Part shown: one piece after another, positions 34,435 to 43,433 of the stretch
Position numbering within the stretch: the first letter of the stretch is position 1
How the letters are laid out: each line of letters opens with the position of its first letter
Origin: Devosia indica
GTDB lineage: Bacteria; Pseudomonadota; Alphaproteobacteria; Rhizobiales; Devosiaceae
Assembly (NCBI RefSeq): GCF_003056405.1
Contig: NZ_PYVZ01000001.1
Location: 310,001 to 374,000, forward strand
Direction: 5' to 3'
Length of the DNA: 64,000 nucleotides
Program-made: the position numbers and the translations under genes
The notes under the pieces: generated by a model
The model's input: only the letters and a program-made list of their open reading frames with translations
What the model was told of the DNA's origin: nothing
Database searches by the model: none

Positions 34435-35661
34435 CTAAGCATCCGGATGCTTGAACACCAGAGCCGCATTGGTCCCGCCAAAACCAAAGCTGTTCGACAG
34501 CACATAGCCCAGATCGACGTCGTCACGACGCTGGCGCAGGATCGGCATGTCTTCGAAGGCCGGATCGAGGGTTTCGATATTGGCGCTTTCGGCGATGAAA
34601 CGGTTGGCCATCATCAGGATCGAATAGATCGATTCATGCACGCCCGTGGCGCCCTGGCTGTGCCCGGTCAGCGACTTGGTGGCTGAAATGGGCGGACATT
34701 TGTCCTCATTGCCAAAGACCGCTCGCAGCGCTTCGATCTCGCGCAGATCGCCAACCGGGGTCGAGGTGGCGTGCGGGTTGATATAGTCTATGGGCGCCTT
34801 GATGTTTTGCAACGCCATGCGCATGCAACGCTCGGCGCCTTCGCCCGAGGGCGCGACCATGTCGAGCCCGTCAGAGGTGGCGCCATAACCCACCAGCTCG
34901 GCCCAGATTTTCGCGCCACGCGCCTTGGCGTGTTCATATTCTTCGAGCACCAGCACCCCGGCGCCGCCGGAAATGACAAACCCGTCGCGCGCCGCGTCAT
35001 AGGCGCGGGAGGCCTTGGCCGGATTATCATTGAAGTCCGAACTCATGGCACCCATGGCGTCGAACAGGTCCGAAAGGGTCCAGTCCAGATCCTCATGGCC
35101 GCCGGCAAACACGATGTCCTGCTTGCCCAGCATGATCTGCTCCATGGCATTGCCGATGCAATGCTTGGACGTCGCGCAGGCGGCGGTGATGGTATAATTG
35201 ATGCCCTTGATGCCAAAGGGTGTGGCCAGCGTTGCCGATGCGGTCGAGCCCATGGCCTTGGGCACGGCCAGCGGCCCGATGCGCTTGGGCGAATTGTTCT
35301 TGCGGGTAATGTCGGCGGCCTCAACGATGGTGCGGGTTGAGGCGCCGCCTGAACCCATGACAATACCGGTCATGGGGTTGGAGATATCGCTCTCTTCCAG
35401 TCCGGCATCGGCAATGGCCTGCTGCATGGCCAGGTAGTTCCAGGCCGCGCCCTTGCCCATGAACCGGGTGACGCGGCGGTCGAGCTGCTCGAACGGATCA
35501 AGGCGCGGATCGCCCTTGACCTGGCTGCGGAAGCCAAGCTCGGCATAATCTTCTGCAAACACGATACCCGGCTTTGCAGCGCGCAGGCTTGCCGTCACCT
35601 CGTCGAGCGAGTTGCCGATCGAAGAAATGATACCCATGCCGGTGACGACAACTCGTCTCAT
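34435..35661 (-). CDS. fabB: Beta-ketoacyl-ACP synthase I
   Basis: A 408-residue thiolase-fold condensing enzyme. The start [19 protein letters not shown] is typical of FabB; the active Cys is in [15 protein letters not shown], and the two catalytic His are in [11 protein letters not shown] and [12 protein letters not shown]. The end is [13 protein letters not shown]. With FabA it forms the anaerobic unsaturated fatty acid branch. The ATG at 35661 follows fabA by 87 bases on the same strand. The usual third gene in rhizobial clusters, fabI, is not downstream; the E1-like gene converges instead. Confidence 0.97.
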   Translation of the reverse strand: MRRVVVTGMGIISSIGNSLDEVTASLRAAKPGIVFAEDYAELGFRSQVKGDPRLDPFEQLDRRVTRFMGKGAAWNYLAMQQAIADAGLEESDISNPMTGIVMGSGGASTRTIVEAADITRKNNSPKRIGPLAVPKAMGSTASATLATPFGIKGINYTITAACATSKHCIGNAMEQIMLGKQDIVFAGGHEDLDWTLSDLFDAMGAMSSDFNDNPAKASRAYDAARDGFVISGGAGVLVLEEYEHAKARGAKIWAELVGYGATSDGLDMVAPSGEGAERCMRMALQNIKAPIDYINPHATSTPVGDLREIEALRAVFGNEDKCPPISATKSLTGHSQGATGVHESIYSILMMANRFIAESANIETLDPAFEDMPILRQRRDDVDLGYVLSNSFGFGGTNAALVFKHPDA

Positions 35662-35748
35662 TTCGTCCTCGTTTCAGTCGTTTCGTGCGTTCGCATCGGG
35701 GTCGGCGTCGCACTTAGTATAAGTCGTTTCGGGCCTGGATTAAGGCCG

Positions 35749-36282
35749 TCAGGCGGTCTTCTGCTCGTGGAGCTGGGCTTCTGTGAACAGACCAACGCGC
35801 AGATCCTTGGCTTCGTAGATCACTTTGCCGTCAGCCTTGACCCAGCCATCGGCAATGCCCAGCGTCAGGCGCGAGCGCATGACGCGCTTGAGATCGATGC
35901 CATATTCAACCAGCTTGACGTCATCGGTCACCTGACCGGTGAACTTGATTTCACCGCCCAGCGCGCGGCCCTTGCCGGGCTGGCCGATCCAGGACAGGAA
36001 GAAGCCGGTCATCTGCCAGACTGCGTCCAGGCCCAGGCAGCCGGGCATCACCGGATCGCCGATGAAATGGCACTTGAAGAACCACAGGTCCGGATTGACG
36101 TCGAGTTCGGCGCGCACCTGGCCCTTGCCATAGGTGCCGCCATCCTCGGTGATCGAGGTGATCCGGTCGAACATCAGCATGGGCGGGGCCGGCAGGCGGG
36201 CATCGCCCTGTCCCGGCAATTCGCCGCGTCCATGGGCCAACAATTCCTCGTAGTCGAATGCGTGCTGCCGCTCAGCCATCAA
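35749..36282 (-). CDS. fabA: 3-hydroxydecanoyl-ACP dehydratase/isomerase
   Basis: A 177-residue hot-dog-fold enzyme. Its signature [22 protein letters not shown] contains the catalytic His (FKCHF) and the Asp (GLDAVWQ) of the FabA active site. [20 protein letters not shown] and [12 protein letters not shown] are also conserved. It dehydrates 3-hydroxydecanoyl-ACP and isomerises the trans-2 to the cis-3 product, committing carbon to unsaturated fatty acids. It is upstream of fabB and divergent from irr, a conserved Rhizobiales arrangement. Confidence 0.97.
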   Translation of the reverse strand: MMAERQHAFDYEELLAHGRGELPGQGDARLPAPPMLMFDRITSITEDGGTYGKGQVRAELDVNPDLWFFKCHFIGDPVMPGCLGLDAVWQMTGFFLSWIGQPGKGRALGGEIKFTGQVTDDVKLVEYGIDLKRVMRSRLTLGIADGWVKADGKVIYEAKDLRVGLFTEAQLHEQKTA

Positions 36283-36432
36283 AGCTCCTCGCTCTCGCTC
36301 AAGCCTCGTCTCGTATAGGGGCGCCGGTTAAGGGTCAAGCCAGCCAAAAGGCGTGATCCCGGTGCCCGCCCGGCGCCGCGCTTGTATGAACGGGCGGTGA
36401 CCATTATAAGATGGGTTCAATTGTGGACCTAA

Positions 36433-36900
36433 ATGACGAGACTTAAAGGCCCTATGCCCGACCGCGATACCGCCGCCCGGCCCGTTCCATCCCGCAAGCC
36501 GTGCCTGACGGCCGTTCTGCGTATGGCAGGGCTGAGGCCAACCCGGCAGCGCGTTGCCCTGGCCGAGCTGCTGTTCGCCGGCCCGCATCGCCATGTCAGT
36601 GCCGAGCAATTGCATGGCGAGGCCAGTTCGGCCGATGTGAACGTCTCGCTGGCCACCATCTACAATACGCTGCACCAGTTCCACGAAGCAGGTCTGTTGC
36701 GCGAGGTGGCAATCGATGCCTCACGCTCCTATTTCGACACCGACACCTCGGACCATCACCATTTCTACGTCGAGGATGAGCAGCGGATGATCGATATTCC
36801 GGCGGAGTCCGTCGAGTTCAAGGCGCTGCCCAAGGCGCCCGATGGCATGGAAGTGTCCCATGTCGACGTGGTGATCCGCGTTCGCAGGGCGCAGGCCTGA
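36433..36900 (+). CDS. irr: Iron response regulator Irr (Fur family)
   Basis: A 155-residue Fur-superfamily regulator. The winged helix spans GLRPTRQRVALAELLFA, HVSAEQLHGEA and VSLATIYNTLHQFHEAGLL; the dimer and metal/haem part contains TSDHHHFYVEDEQRMIDI with the three-His run used for haem or metal contact in Irr. There is no N-terminal GCPWHD haem motif of the Bradyrhizobium protein, as in most other rhizobial Irrs. Placement beside fabA supports Irr over Fur or Zur. A second ATG lies at 36454. Irr represses haem synthesis and controls iron genes under iron limitation. Confidence 0.9.
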   Translation: MTRLKGPMPDRDTAARPVPSRKPCLTAVLRMAGLRPTRQRVALAELLFAGPHRHVSAEQLHGEASSADVNVSLATIYNTLHQFHEAGLLREVAIDASRSYFDTDTSDHHHFYVEDEQRMIDIPAESVEFKALPKAPDGMEVSHVDVVIRVRRAQA

Positions 36901-36999
36901 GTGCCGCTCCGGGGTGTGGCCAATTGCTGGCCAGCCAGTGACAAAGGCGTTCGGCGTGACCATATTGAGCCTCGGTTTCAATAGCGGCATGGGTGGCTA

Positions 37000-37836
37000 A
37001 TGCCTGAAAAGGTCAATCTCAAAGGCTATTTCGAGCGAATCGGATTTGCCGGCTCCATTGCGCCGACACTTTCCACGCTGGACCTGCTGCATGCGCTGCA
37101 CCCGGCCGCTATTCCCTTTGAGAATCTGGGGCCCCTGCTGGGAGAACCCGTTCGGCTCGATCAGCCGAGCCTTGAGAAGAAGCTCCTGACCGAGCGGCGC
37201 GGCGGCTATTGCTTTGAGCACAATCTGCTGTTCATGCGCATGCTCCAGGACCTCGACTACACCGTGCGGCCCCTGCTGGCGCGGGTGGTCTGGACCAATC
37301 CGGAAGGCCCCAGCCTGCCACCGAGCCACTTGCTCTTGCTCGTTGAAATCAATGGACAAAACCACATTGCCGATGTGGGCTTTGGCGGTCTGACGCTCAC
37401 CACCCCGCTGCGCCTGCGGGCCGAGAGCGCCCAGACAACCCCGCATGAGACCTTCCGCCTGACCGGCGGCGACCCGGACTGGACGCTGGAAGTCAAGCTC
37501 GCCGATGACTGGCGCCCGGTCTATGTGTTCAATCTCGATCAGGTCAGCGAAGACGATATCGCCCCGATCAACCAGCACACCGCCACCGACCCGGCCTCGC
37601 CCTTCACCCATGAGCTGCGGGTAGCGCTGGCACCCAGCGGCAGGCGCTTGAAGCTGCACAATACCAAATACACGCGCCAACCCAGCGGCGAAGAGGCCGA
37701 ATATCGTGAACTGGCGACGCTCGACGAGATCAAACAGGTCCTGACCGCCGATTTCGGCATTACCCTGCCGCAGAACGAGCGCCTCGACAGTGTGCTTTCG
37801 GCCCTGTTGGCGCCCAAACCGGCACCTGCGGCCTAG
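37000..37836 (+). CDS. nat: Arylamine N-acetyltransferase
   Basis: A 278-residue NAT with the complete catalytic triad: C71 in RRGGYCFEHN, H110 in PPSHLLLLV and D125 in HIADVGFGG. The N-terminus LKGYFERIGFAG and IPFENL near residue 39 are also conserved. It transfers acetyl from acetyl-CoA to aromatic amines or hydrazines; the natural substrate in bacteria is unclear. It is 99 bases downstream of irr on the same strand but probably transcribed separately. It is followed after four bases by a YdeI-like gene. Confidence 0.95.
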   Translation: MPEKVNLKGYFERIGFAGSIAPTLSTLDLLHALHPAAIPFENLGPLLGEPVRLDQPSLEKKLLTERRGGYCFEHNLLFMRMLQDLDYTVRPLLARVVWTNPEGPSLPPSHLLLLVEINGQNHIADVGFGGLTLTTPLRLRAESAQTTPHETFRLTGGDPDWTLEVKLADDWRPVYVFNLDQVSEDDIAPINQHTATDPASPFTHELRVALAPSGRRLKLHNTKYTRQPSGEEAEYRELATLDEIKQVLTADFGITLPQNERLDSVLSALLAPKPAPAA

Positions 37837-37840
37837 GGCC

Positions 37841-38437
37841 ATGGCACCGGTCAGCGTTCCGACGGACAAGCTGCGCGAATTTGTCGATTTCGACGCCTTC
37901 TATGCCTGGCTGGCGAAGAACCACGACCAGGCGGACGAAATCTGGATCCGCATCTTCAAGAAGGCCTCGGGCAAGCCCACCATCACGGCGGTGGAAGCAA
38001 TCGATGCGGTGCTGTGCTGGGGCTGGATCGACGCGATCAAGAAGAGCTGGGACGCGGAAAGCTTTGTGCAGCGCTATTGCCCGCGACGCTCCAGATCGGT
38101 GTGGAGTCAGATCAATCGCGACAATGTCGCCCGGCTGGTCGAACAGGGCCTGATGACCGAACATGGCCTCAAACACGTTGAGGCGGCCAAGGCAGACGGT
38201 CGTTGGGACGCGGCCTACAAGACCAATCAGGACCCGCCAGCCGATCTTCTGGCCGCGATTGCCGCCGATCCGGCTGCGCAAAAGACCTATGATGGGCTGT
38301 CCTCCCAGAACCGCTTTGCCCTGACCTTCCGCACCATCTCGCTCAAGACCGAGGCCGGCCGGAAAAAGCGCATCGCCGACTACGTGGCCATGCTGGCGCG
38401 CGGCGAGACCATCTATCCGCAAAAGACCAAGCCATGA
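37841..38437 (+). CDS. YdeI/OmpD-associated family protein
   Basis: A 198-residue cytosolic protein of the YdeI/OmdA family: FDAFYAWLAKNHDQADEIWIRIFKKASGKPTITAVEAIDAVLCWGWIDAI is the family core, then CPRRSRSVWSQINRDNVARL, and a C-terminal SLKTEAGRKKRIADYVAMLARGETIYP. No enzymatic role is known. The ATG is four bases after the nat stop, and the end overlaps the DUF1697 start by four bases, so nat, this gene, DUF1697 and rbsK may be one transcript. Confidence 0.88.
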   Translation: MAPVSVPTDKLREFVDFDAFYAWLAKNHDQADEIWIRIFKKASGKPTITAVEAIDAVLCWGWIDAIKKSWDAESFVQRYCPRRSRSVWSQINRDNVARLVEQGLMTEHGLKHVEAAKADGRWDAAYKTNQDPPADLLAAIAADPAAQKTYDGLSSQNRFALTFRTISLKTEAGRKKRIADYVAMLARGETIYPQKTKP

Positions 38438-38973
38438 GCCAGGTCTGGGGGGCCTTCCTGCGCGGGATCAATCTGGGCAATCGGCGCATGAAGATGGCCG
38501 AACTGAAAGACTGTCTGGAAGCCGCCGGCTTTGCCGAGGTCAAGACCATTGCCGCCAGCGGCAATGCCCGGCTCCGTGCCAGCGGCGCGGGTGACGCCAT
38601 CAAGCCCAGGCTTGAAAAGGCCATCAAAGCCCGGTTCGGCTTTCCGGTCGGCGTGGTGCTGCGCGCCCGCGATGAGCTCGAGGCCATGCTGGACGATCAC
38701 CCCTTCGGCACGCTGGACCGCAAGGCCGACTTTACCCGCCATGTTCTGATGTTCGACCAGCCGCTGCCCGAGGGCGTCGTGCTCGACAGCCTGCCGGGCA
38801 ACACCGAAATCCTGCGCATTGATCCGCGCGAGATCTATATTGCTGCCTACCGCCAGCCCGATGGGCGCTATACCGAGCATGTCGAAGAGGTGCTCAAGCC
38901 GCTCTATGCCAGGATCGGCAAGACCAATCTCGACACCATGCGCAACTGGAACACGATAGAAAAGATCCTCTGA
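38434..38973 (+). CDS. DUF1697 family protein
   Basis: A 179-residue protein matching DUF1697: GAFLRGINLGNRRMKMAEL at the start, IAASGNARLRASG, then RDELEAMLDDHPF and the C-terminal ARIGKTNLDTMRNWNTIEKIL. The usual motif is LRGINVGGxNxxxMxxL, here with NLGNRRMKM. The function of the family is unknown. ATGA overlap with the previous gene and zero spacing to rbsK (TGA followed by ATG) show tight coupling. Confidence 0.9.
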   Translation: MSQVWGAFLRGINLGNRRMKMAELKDCLEAAGFAEVKTIAASGNARLRASGAGDAIKPRLEKAIKARFGFPVGVVLRARDELEAMLDDHPFGTLDRKADFTRHVLMFDQPLPEGVVLDSLPGNTEILRIDPREIYIAAYRQPDGRYTEHVEEVLKPLYARIGKTNLDTMRNWNTIEKIL

Positions 38974-39870
38974 ATGATCACCGTTTTCGGCTCCACCAAT
39001 CTCGACCAGATCGGCACTGTCACCCGCCTGCCCAAGCCGGGCGAAACCGTGGCAGGCGGCACCTTTTCCATGGCGCCGGGCGGCAAGGGGGCCAATCAGG
39101 CGCTGGCCGCGCGGCGCGCGGGGGCGGAGGTGCTGCATGTCTCGGCTGTGGGGGACGACGCCTTTGCCGATCTGGCAACCGCGCTGCTCAAGGATGGCGG
39201 GGTCGATCTCAGCCAGTTGCGCAAGGCCGAGGCGGCGACCGGCATTGCCATGATCTTTGTCGATGCGGGCGGGGAGAACGTCATCGCCATCCTGCCCGGC
39301 GCCAATGGCACGGTCAGCGCGGAGGATGCGGTGCGCGGCCTTGCCAGGCTATCGGCTTCTGACACGCTGCTGGTGCAACAGGAAGTGCCGCAGGCCGCCA
39401 CCCGTAAGGCCCTGGAAATCGCCCGGCAGGCGGGCGCGCGCTCGATCCTCAATACCGCCCCTTTCCTGCCCGATACGGAGAAGCTGGCGCCGCTGGCCGA
39501 TATCGTTGTGGCCAATGAGACCGAGTTTTCGCTGCTCACCGGCCGGCCGATCGAGGAACTGGACATGGCCATGCAGGATTGGGTCAACCGCACGGGCCGG
39601 ACCATTGTGGTGACCCTGGGCCCCGAGGGCGCCCGCGCCCGTACGCCGGATGGTCCCATTTCGGTTGCCGCGCACAAGGTCAAGCCCGTCGACACGGTGG
39701 GCGCCGGCGACACCTTCTGCGGCTATCTGGCCGCCGGGCTCGACGCCGGCTATGCGCTCGAAGCCGCGCTGCGCCGGGCGGCCGTGGCGGGGAGCCTGGC
39801 CTGTCTCAGGCCGGGTGCGCAGCCGGCAATTCCGACAAAGGCGGATGTGGACGGTGTGCTGGGCGTCTGA
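38974..39870 (+). CDS. rbsK: Ribokinase (PfkB family)
   Basis: A 298-residue PfkB sugar kinase. Early motif: GSTNLDQIGTVTRLPKPGETVAGGTFSMAPGGKGANQALAARRAGA, including the GGKGANQA signature. The C-terminal signature DTVGAGDTFCGYLAAGLDAG carries the catalytic Asp and anion hole. It most likely phosphorylates ribose (or a related sugar) at O5. No ribose transporter is adjacent. The gene ends at a strong bidirectional terminator. Confidence 0.9.
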   Translation: MITVFGSTNLDQIGTVTRLPKPGETVAGGTFSMAPGGKGANQALAARRAGAEVLHVSAVGDDAFADLATALLKDGGVDLSQLRKAEAATGIAMIFVDAGGENVIAILPGANGTVSAEDAVRGLARLSASDTLLVQQEVPQAATRKALEIARQAGARSILNTAPFLPDTEKLAPLADIVVANETEFSLLTGRPIEELDMAMQDWVNRTGRTIVVTLGPEGARARTPDGPISVAAHKVKPVDTVGAGDTFCGYLAAGLDAGYALEAALRRAAVAGSLACLRPGAQPAIPTKADVDGVLGV

Positions 39871-39912
39871 GCTTTCTGCAGCCTCAGGCGAGAACACGTC
39901 GTACGCTGCAAC

Positions 39913-39940
39913 AAAAAGGGCGCCTTACGGCGCCCTTTTC
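39913..39940. terminator. Bidirectional terminator between rbsK and grpE
   Basis: A perfect 11-bp stem AAAAGGGCGCC (39914-39924) / GGCGCCCTTTT (39929-39939) with loop TTAC. The A- and T-rich ends let it stop both the rightward rbsK and leftward grpE transcripts. Confidence 0.95.
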
Positions 39941-39961
39941 TAGTTCTCAGTTCTGTTCGCC

Positions 39962-40564
39962 TCAGGCGCTCTTGTCGATGCCGTCCGCATCGCCATTGGC
40001 CTCGGGCGCCGGCGCGGCGGCAGCACCGCCCTTGGCGACGCCGACCATGGCAGGCCTAAGCACGCGGTCGCCAATGGCAAAGCCTTCCTGCACCACCTGC
40101 ACCACCGTGCCTTCGGGCACTTCGGTATTGGGCACTTCGAACATGGCCTGATGCCGGTGCGGATCGAATTTCTGGCCCGCCGCCTCGATCGGCTTGACGC
40201 CGTGCTTGGCCAGGAGGCGCTGCATTTCGCGGTCGGCCAGCTCGATGCCGTCGATCAGGCTCTTGAGCGCCCCATCGGCAGTTTCACGGGTTTCGGCCGG
40301 GATCACCACCAGGGCGCGCGACAGCGCGTCGGTTGCGGTCAGCATGTCGCGGGCAAAACCGGCAATGGCATAGGTACGGGTATCGGCGACATCGCGCTCG
40401 GTGCGCTTGCGCAGATTTTCCATTTCGGCATGCGTGCGCAGCACGCGATCCTTGAGCTCGGCATTTTCGGCCATCAACGCTTCGACGGGATCGACATGTG
40501 CAGCTTCGGTCTCCGGGTTTTCGGTTTCCGGCGTTTCGCCCTGGGCGGCGTTTTCGTCGCTCAT
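39962..40564 (-). CDS. grpE: Nucleotide exchange factor GrpE
   Basis: A 200-residue DnaK cochaperone. The acidic N-terminus ([19 protein letters not shown]) leads to the long helix [25 protein letters not shown], followed by [21 protein letters not shown] and the beta-wing with [12 protein letters not shown] and GYAI-like [19 protein letters not shown]. The ATG at 40564 has GGAAG eight bases upstream; an in-frame start 17 codons earlier is less supported. It follows hrcA on the same strand by 79 bases, the usual Rhizobiales heat-shock pair. Confidence 0.96.
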   Translation of the reverse strand: MSDENAAQGETPETENPETEAAHVDPVEALMAENAELKDRVLRTHAEMENLRKRTERDVADTRTYAIAGFARDMLTATDALSRALVVIPAETRETADGALKSLIDGIELADREMQRLLAKHGVKPIEAAGQKFDPHRHQAMFEVPNTEVPEGTVVQVVQEGFAIGDRVLRPAMVGVAKGGAAAAPAPEANGDADGIDKSA

Positions 40565-40643
40565 TCGGTCTTCTTCCGTATTCAATGAAAAACTCTTGCC
40601 CGCCATATCGGCCAATGACGGCTTGAATTCAAGCGTCAGCCGC

Positions 40644-41726
40644 TTATTTGCCGCGCTTCCTTGCCATGAGCGAGGAGATCACATTGGCGGTGTAGTCGAC
40701 CACCGGCACGATGCGCGCATAATTGAGCCGTGTGGGGCCGATCACTCCGAGCACGCCGACAATGCGGTCATTGGCGTCCTTATAGGGGCTGAGAATCACC
40801 GAGGAGCCCGAGAGCGAAAACAGCTTGTTTTCCGAGCCAATGAAGATACGCACGCCCTGGGCGCGTTCGGCGTCGCCCAGGAGCTCAAGCAGGCCGTCCT
40901 TGCTTTCCAGCTCATCGAAAAGCTGGCGCATGCGCATCAGTTCGTCGCTCGCCATGGTATCGTTGATCAGATTGGCGCGGCCGCGCACGATGACCGTGGG
41001 CGCGCTGCTACCCCCCGGTTCGGCGAGCGTCGCTATGCCGGCATCGACCAGTTTCTGGGTCAGCTCGTCCAGTTCGGCCCGTTGCTCGGCACGGCGCTCA
41101 TTGAGCACCTTGCGGGCTTCGGCCAGGGTACGCCCGACCACATAATTGGCCAGGTAATTGCCGGCCTGCTGCAGGGCGCTGGCCGTATAGCCGGGCGGCA
41201 GGTCGAGAATGCGGTTCTCCACCTGGCCGTCATCGCCCACCAGAATTGCCATCGCGCGGGTGGCATCGAGCCGCACGAATTCGATATGCTTGAGGACCAT
41301 ATCGGCCTTGGCGGCGATGACCACCCCGGCGCCCTGGCTCAGACCCGACAGCAAAGACGAAGCCTCGGTCAGCACGTCCTCGACCTGGGCATTGCCTGCC
41401 GTGCCCTCGATATGGCGGGCAATCTGGCTGCGTTCGGCCTCGTTGACGGCACCAACCTCGAGCATGGAATCGACAAAGAACCGCAGCCCCTGCTGGGTCG
41501 GGGCGCGGCCTGCCGAGGTGTGCGGCGCAGCAATCAGCCCCAGATCCTCCAGGTCCGCCATGACATTGCGCACCGAGGCGGGCGAGAGCTCGACCTGCAG
41601 CAGGCGCGAAAGATCGCGTGACCCCACCGGCATGCCGGTATCGAGATAGCGCTCCACCAGCCGCCGGAAAATGTCCTGGCTGCGGGCGTTGAGTACCGAG
41701 AGGAAGTCTTCGGACGGTCTGGTCAT
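40644..41726 (-). CDS. hrcA: Heat-inducible transcription repressor HrcA
   Basis: A 360-residue repressor. The N-terminal winged helix reads [42 protein letters not shown], followed by the conserved [20 protein letters not shown]. The C-terminal part has the GAF-like sensing domain and ends [16 protein letters not shown]. HrcA with GroEL controls CIRCE operators. I see no CIRCE element in the 140-base gap to rph, so hrcA itself is probably not autorepressed through it here. Confidence 0.96.
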   Translation of the reverse strand: MTRPSEDFLSVLNARSQDIFRRLVERYLDTGMPVGSRDLSRLLQVELSPASVRNVMADLEDLGLIAAPHTSAGRAPTQQGLRFFVDSMLEVGAVNEAERSQIARHIEGTAGNAQVEDVLTEASSLLSGLSQGAGVVIAAKADMVLKHIEFVRLDATRAMAILVGDDGQVENRILDLPPGYTASALQQAGNYLANYVVGRTLAEARKVLNERRAEQRAELDELTQKLVDAGIATLAEPGGSSAPTVIVRGRANLINDTMASDELMRMRQLFDELESKDGLLELLGDAERAQGVRIFIGSENKLFSLSGSSVILSPYKDANDRIVGVLGVIGPTRLNYARIVPVVDYTANVISSLMARKRGK

Positions 41727-41866
41727 AATGGTTTGATTAAACTCGTCGACTTTAACCCTGACCCTTCATTTAGGCCCTTGTTCCCCATCCGCCAAGCGTC
41801 GGGCGCTTGTGAGCGGGCCGCATGAGGGTTAAGACGCGGTTAACTGCAACAGAAACTGGAATCACG

Positions 41867-42583
41867 ATGCGGCCTTCCGGCAGACAGCCAAGCGATATGC
41901 GGGCAGTAACCCTTGAGCGCAATGTGGCCATGAAGGCGGAGGGCTCGTGCCTGGTCGCGTTCGGCAATACCAAGGTGCTGTGCACGGCATCGGTCGAGAC
42001 CAGCGTTCCGGGCTGGTTGCGCGGCAAGGGCCAGGGCTGGGTCACTGCCGAATATGGCATGCTGCCCCGCGCCACCGGCTCGCGCACCCGCCGCGAAGCC
42101 ACCGCCGGCAAGCAATCGGGCCGCACCCAGGAAATCCAGCGCCTGATCGGCCGCAGTCTGCGCGCCGTGGTGGATCTCGAGGCCCTGGGCGAAGTGCAGA
42201 TCACCTGCGACTGCGATGTGCTTGAGGCCGATGGCGGCACCCGCACTGCCTCGATCACCGGTGCCTATGTGGCCCTTTGCGACGCCATTGCCTGGATGGA
42301 TGAGCGCAAGCTGACCAAGGGCAAGGCGCTGATCGACAGCGTCGCCGCCATCTCCTGCGGCATTTATCGCGGCACCCCGGTGCTCGATCTCGACTATCTC
42401 GAAGATGTGGAAGCCGAGACCGACGCCAATTTTGTCATGACCGGCGCTGGCAAGTTCGTGGAAATCCAGGGGACCGCCGAAGGCGCCCCCTTTTCCCGCG
42501 ACGAGCTGGACAGCCTGATGTCGCTTGCCGAACAGGGCATTGGGGAATTGAGCGTGATGCAGAAATCGGTGCTGGGCGCATGA
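41867..42583 (+). CDS. rph: Ribonuclease PH
   Basis: A 238-residue phosphorolytic 3'-5' exoribonuclease. [19 protein letters not shown] is the classic start, so the ATG at 41867 is used although the frame opens at 41822. Other markers: [61 protein letters not shown], and the metal region [22 protein letters not shown]. It trims tRNA and other RNA 3' ends. It is divergent from hrcA and precedes rdgB, which in related genomes follows directly; here a family A repeat lies between. Confidence 0.97.
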   Translation: MRPSGRQPSDMRAVTLERNVAMKAEGSCLVAFGNTKVLCTASVETSVPGWLRGKGQGWVTAEYGMLPRATGSRTRREATAGKQSGRTQEIQRLIGRSLRAVVDLEALGEVQITCDCDVLEADGGTRTASITGAYVALCDAIAWMDERKLTKGKALIDSVAAISCGIYRGTPVLDLDYLEDVEAETDANFVMTGAGKFVEIQGTAEGAPFSRDELDSLMSLAEQGIGELSVMQKSVLGA

Positions 42584-42601
42584 TCGGCTGGCTGAAGAAA
42601 T

Positions 42602-42724
42602 CCCCCTTGTCCGGCGCTTCGCACCAGCTTCTCCCCGAGGGGGAGAAACATAGCCCTGCGCATGCCTCTTATTCCTCTCCCCCCCAGGGAGAAATGGCGC
42701 GGCGTAGCCGATCCGGTGAGGGGG
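42602..42724. repeat. Composite inverted-repeat element, family A copy 3 (degenerate)
   Basis: The left part CCCCTTGTCCGGCGCTTCGC...CTTCTCCCCGAGGGGGAGAA and the right part CTCTCCCCCCCAGGGAGAA...GATCCGGTGAGGGGG resemble copies 1 and 2 with several changes. It fills most of the 205-base gap between rph and rdgB. Confidence 0.7.
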
Positions 42725-42788
42725 ACTTTCAGGCCGTCAATTGTTCCATCTGGAACGACATCCGCCGCGCCCTGGAAGGAAACAGCAA

Positions 42789-43433
42789 GTGAGCATCCCG
42801 CGCCTCCATGCCGGTGACCGGCTCTGCATCGCCACGCATAATGCCGGCAAGCTGCGGGAGTTTCGCGAACTGTTCGAGCCGTTCGGCCTCAAACTGGTGT
42901 CGGCCGGTGAACTGGGCCTGCCCGAGCCGGAAGAAACCGGCACAACTTTCGCCGAAAATGCCCGCACCAAGGCCCATGCCGCCGCGCGCGGCGCCAACAT
43001 GCTGGCGCTGAGCGATGATTCGGGCCTGTGCGTGGATGCGCTGGGTGGCGATCCGGGTGTCTATACCGCCGACTGGGCCGGGGTGCCGCGCGATTTCAAC
43101 CATGCCATGAAGCGGGTGGAAGACGCCTTGCAGGCGGCCGGCGCCAGTTCGCCCGGCCAGCGGCGCGGCTCGTTCAACGCCACGCTGTGCCTGGCCCATC
43201 CCGATGGGCGCGACATGCTGTTTGTCGGTAAATGCGAGGGTACGCTGGTCTGGCCGCCACGGGGCGAACTGGGCCATGGCTACGACCCCATGTTCATGCC
43301 CGATGGCTACGACATCACCTTTGGCGAGATGGCAGCCGAGGCCAAGCACAATTGGTCACCGGGCGAACAGGGCCTGTCGCACCGCGCCCGCGCCTTTGCG
43401 CAATTCGTGGAGAACCAGATTGACCATGGCTAG
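42789..43433 (+). CDS. rdgB: dITP/XTP pyrophosphatase (RdgB/HAM1)
   Basis: A 214-residue non-canonical purine NTP pyrophosphatase. Family motifs: CIATHNAGKLREFREL, ETGTTFAENARTKAHAAA, ALSDDSGLCVDALGGDPGVYTADWAG, and the C-terminal GELGHGYDPMFMPDGYDITFGEM and LSHRARAF. It hydrolyses dITP/XTP to keep deaminated purines out of DNA. The start is GTG at 42789 with AAGGA eight bases upstream; the sequence before it in frame is shadow. It overlaps the hemW start by eight bases. Confidence 0.96.
   Translation: MSIPRLHAGDRLCIATHNAGKLREFRELFEPFGLKLVSAGELGLPEPEETGTTFAENARTKAHAAARGANMLALSDDSGLCVDALGGDPGVYTADWAGVPRDFNHAMKRVEDALQAAGASSPGQRRGSFNATLCLAHPDGRDMLFVGKCEGTLVWPPRGELGHGYDPMFMPDGYDITFGEMAAEAKHNWSPGEQGLSHRARAFAQFVENQIDHG

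Noticed and set aside
36283..36432. Irr/ICE box between fabA and irr
   Set aside because: No TTTAGAA-type inverted repeat is present in the divergent promoter region.
41727..41866. CIRCE operator between hrcA and rph
   Set aside because: No TTAGCACTC-N9-GAGTGCTAA-like inverted repeat could be found in the gap.
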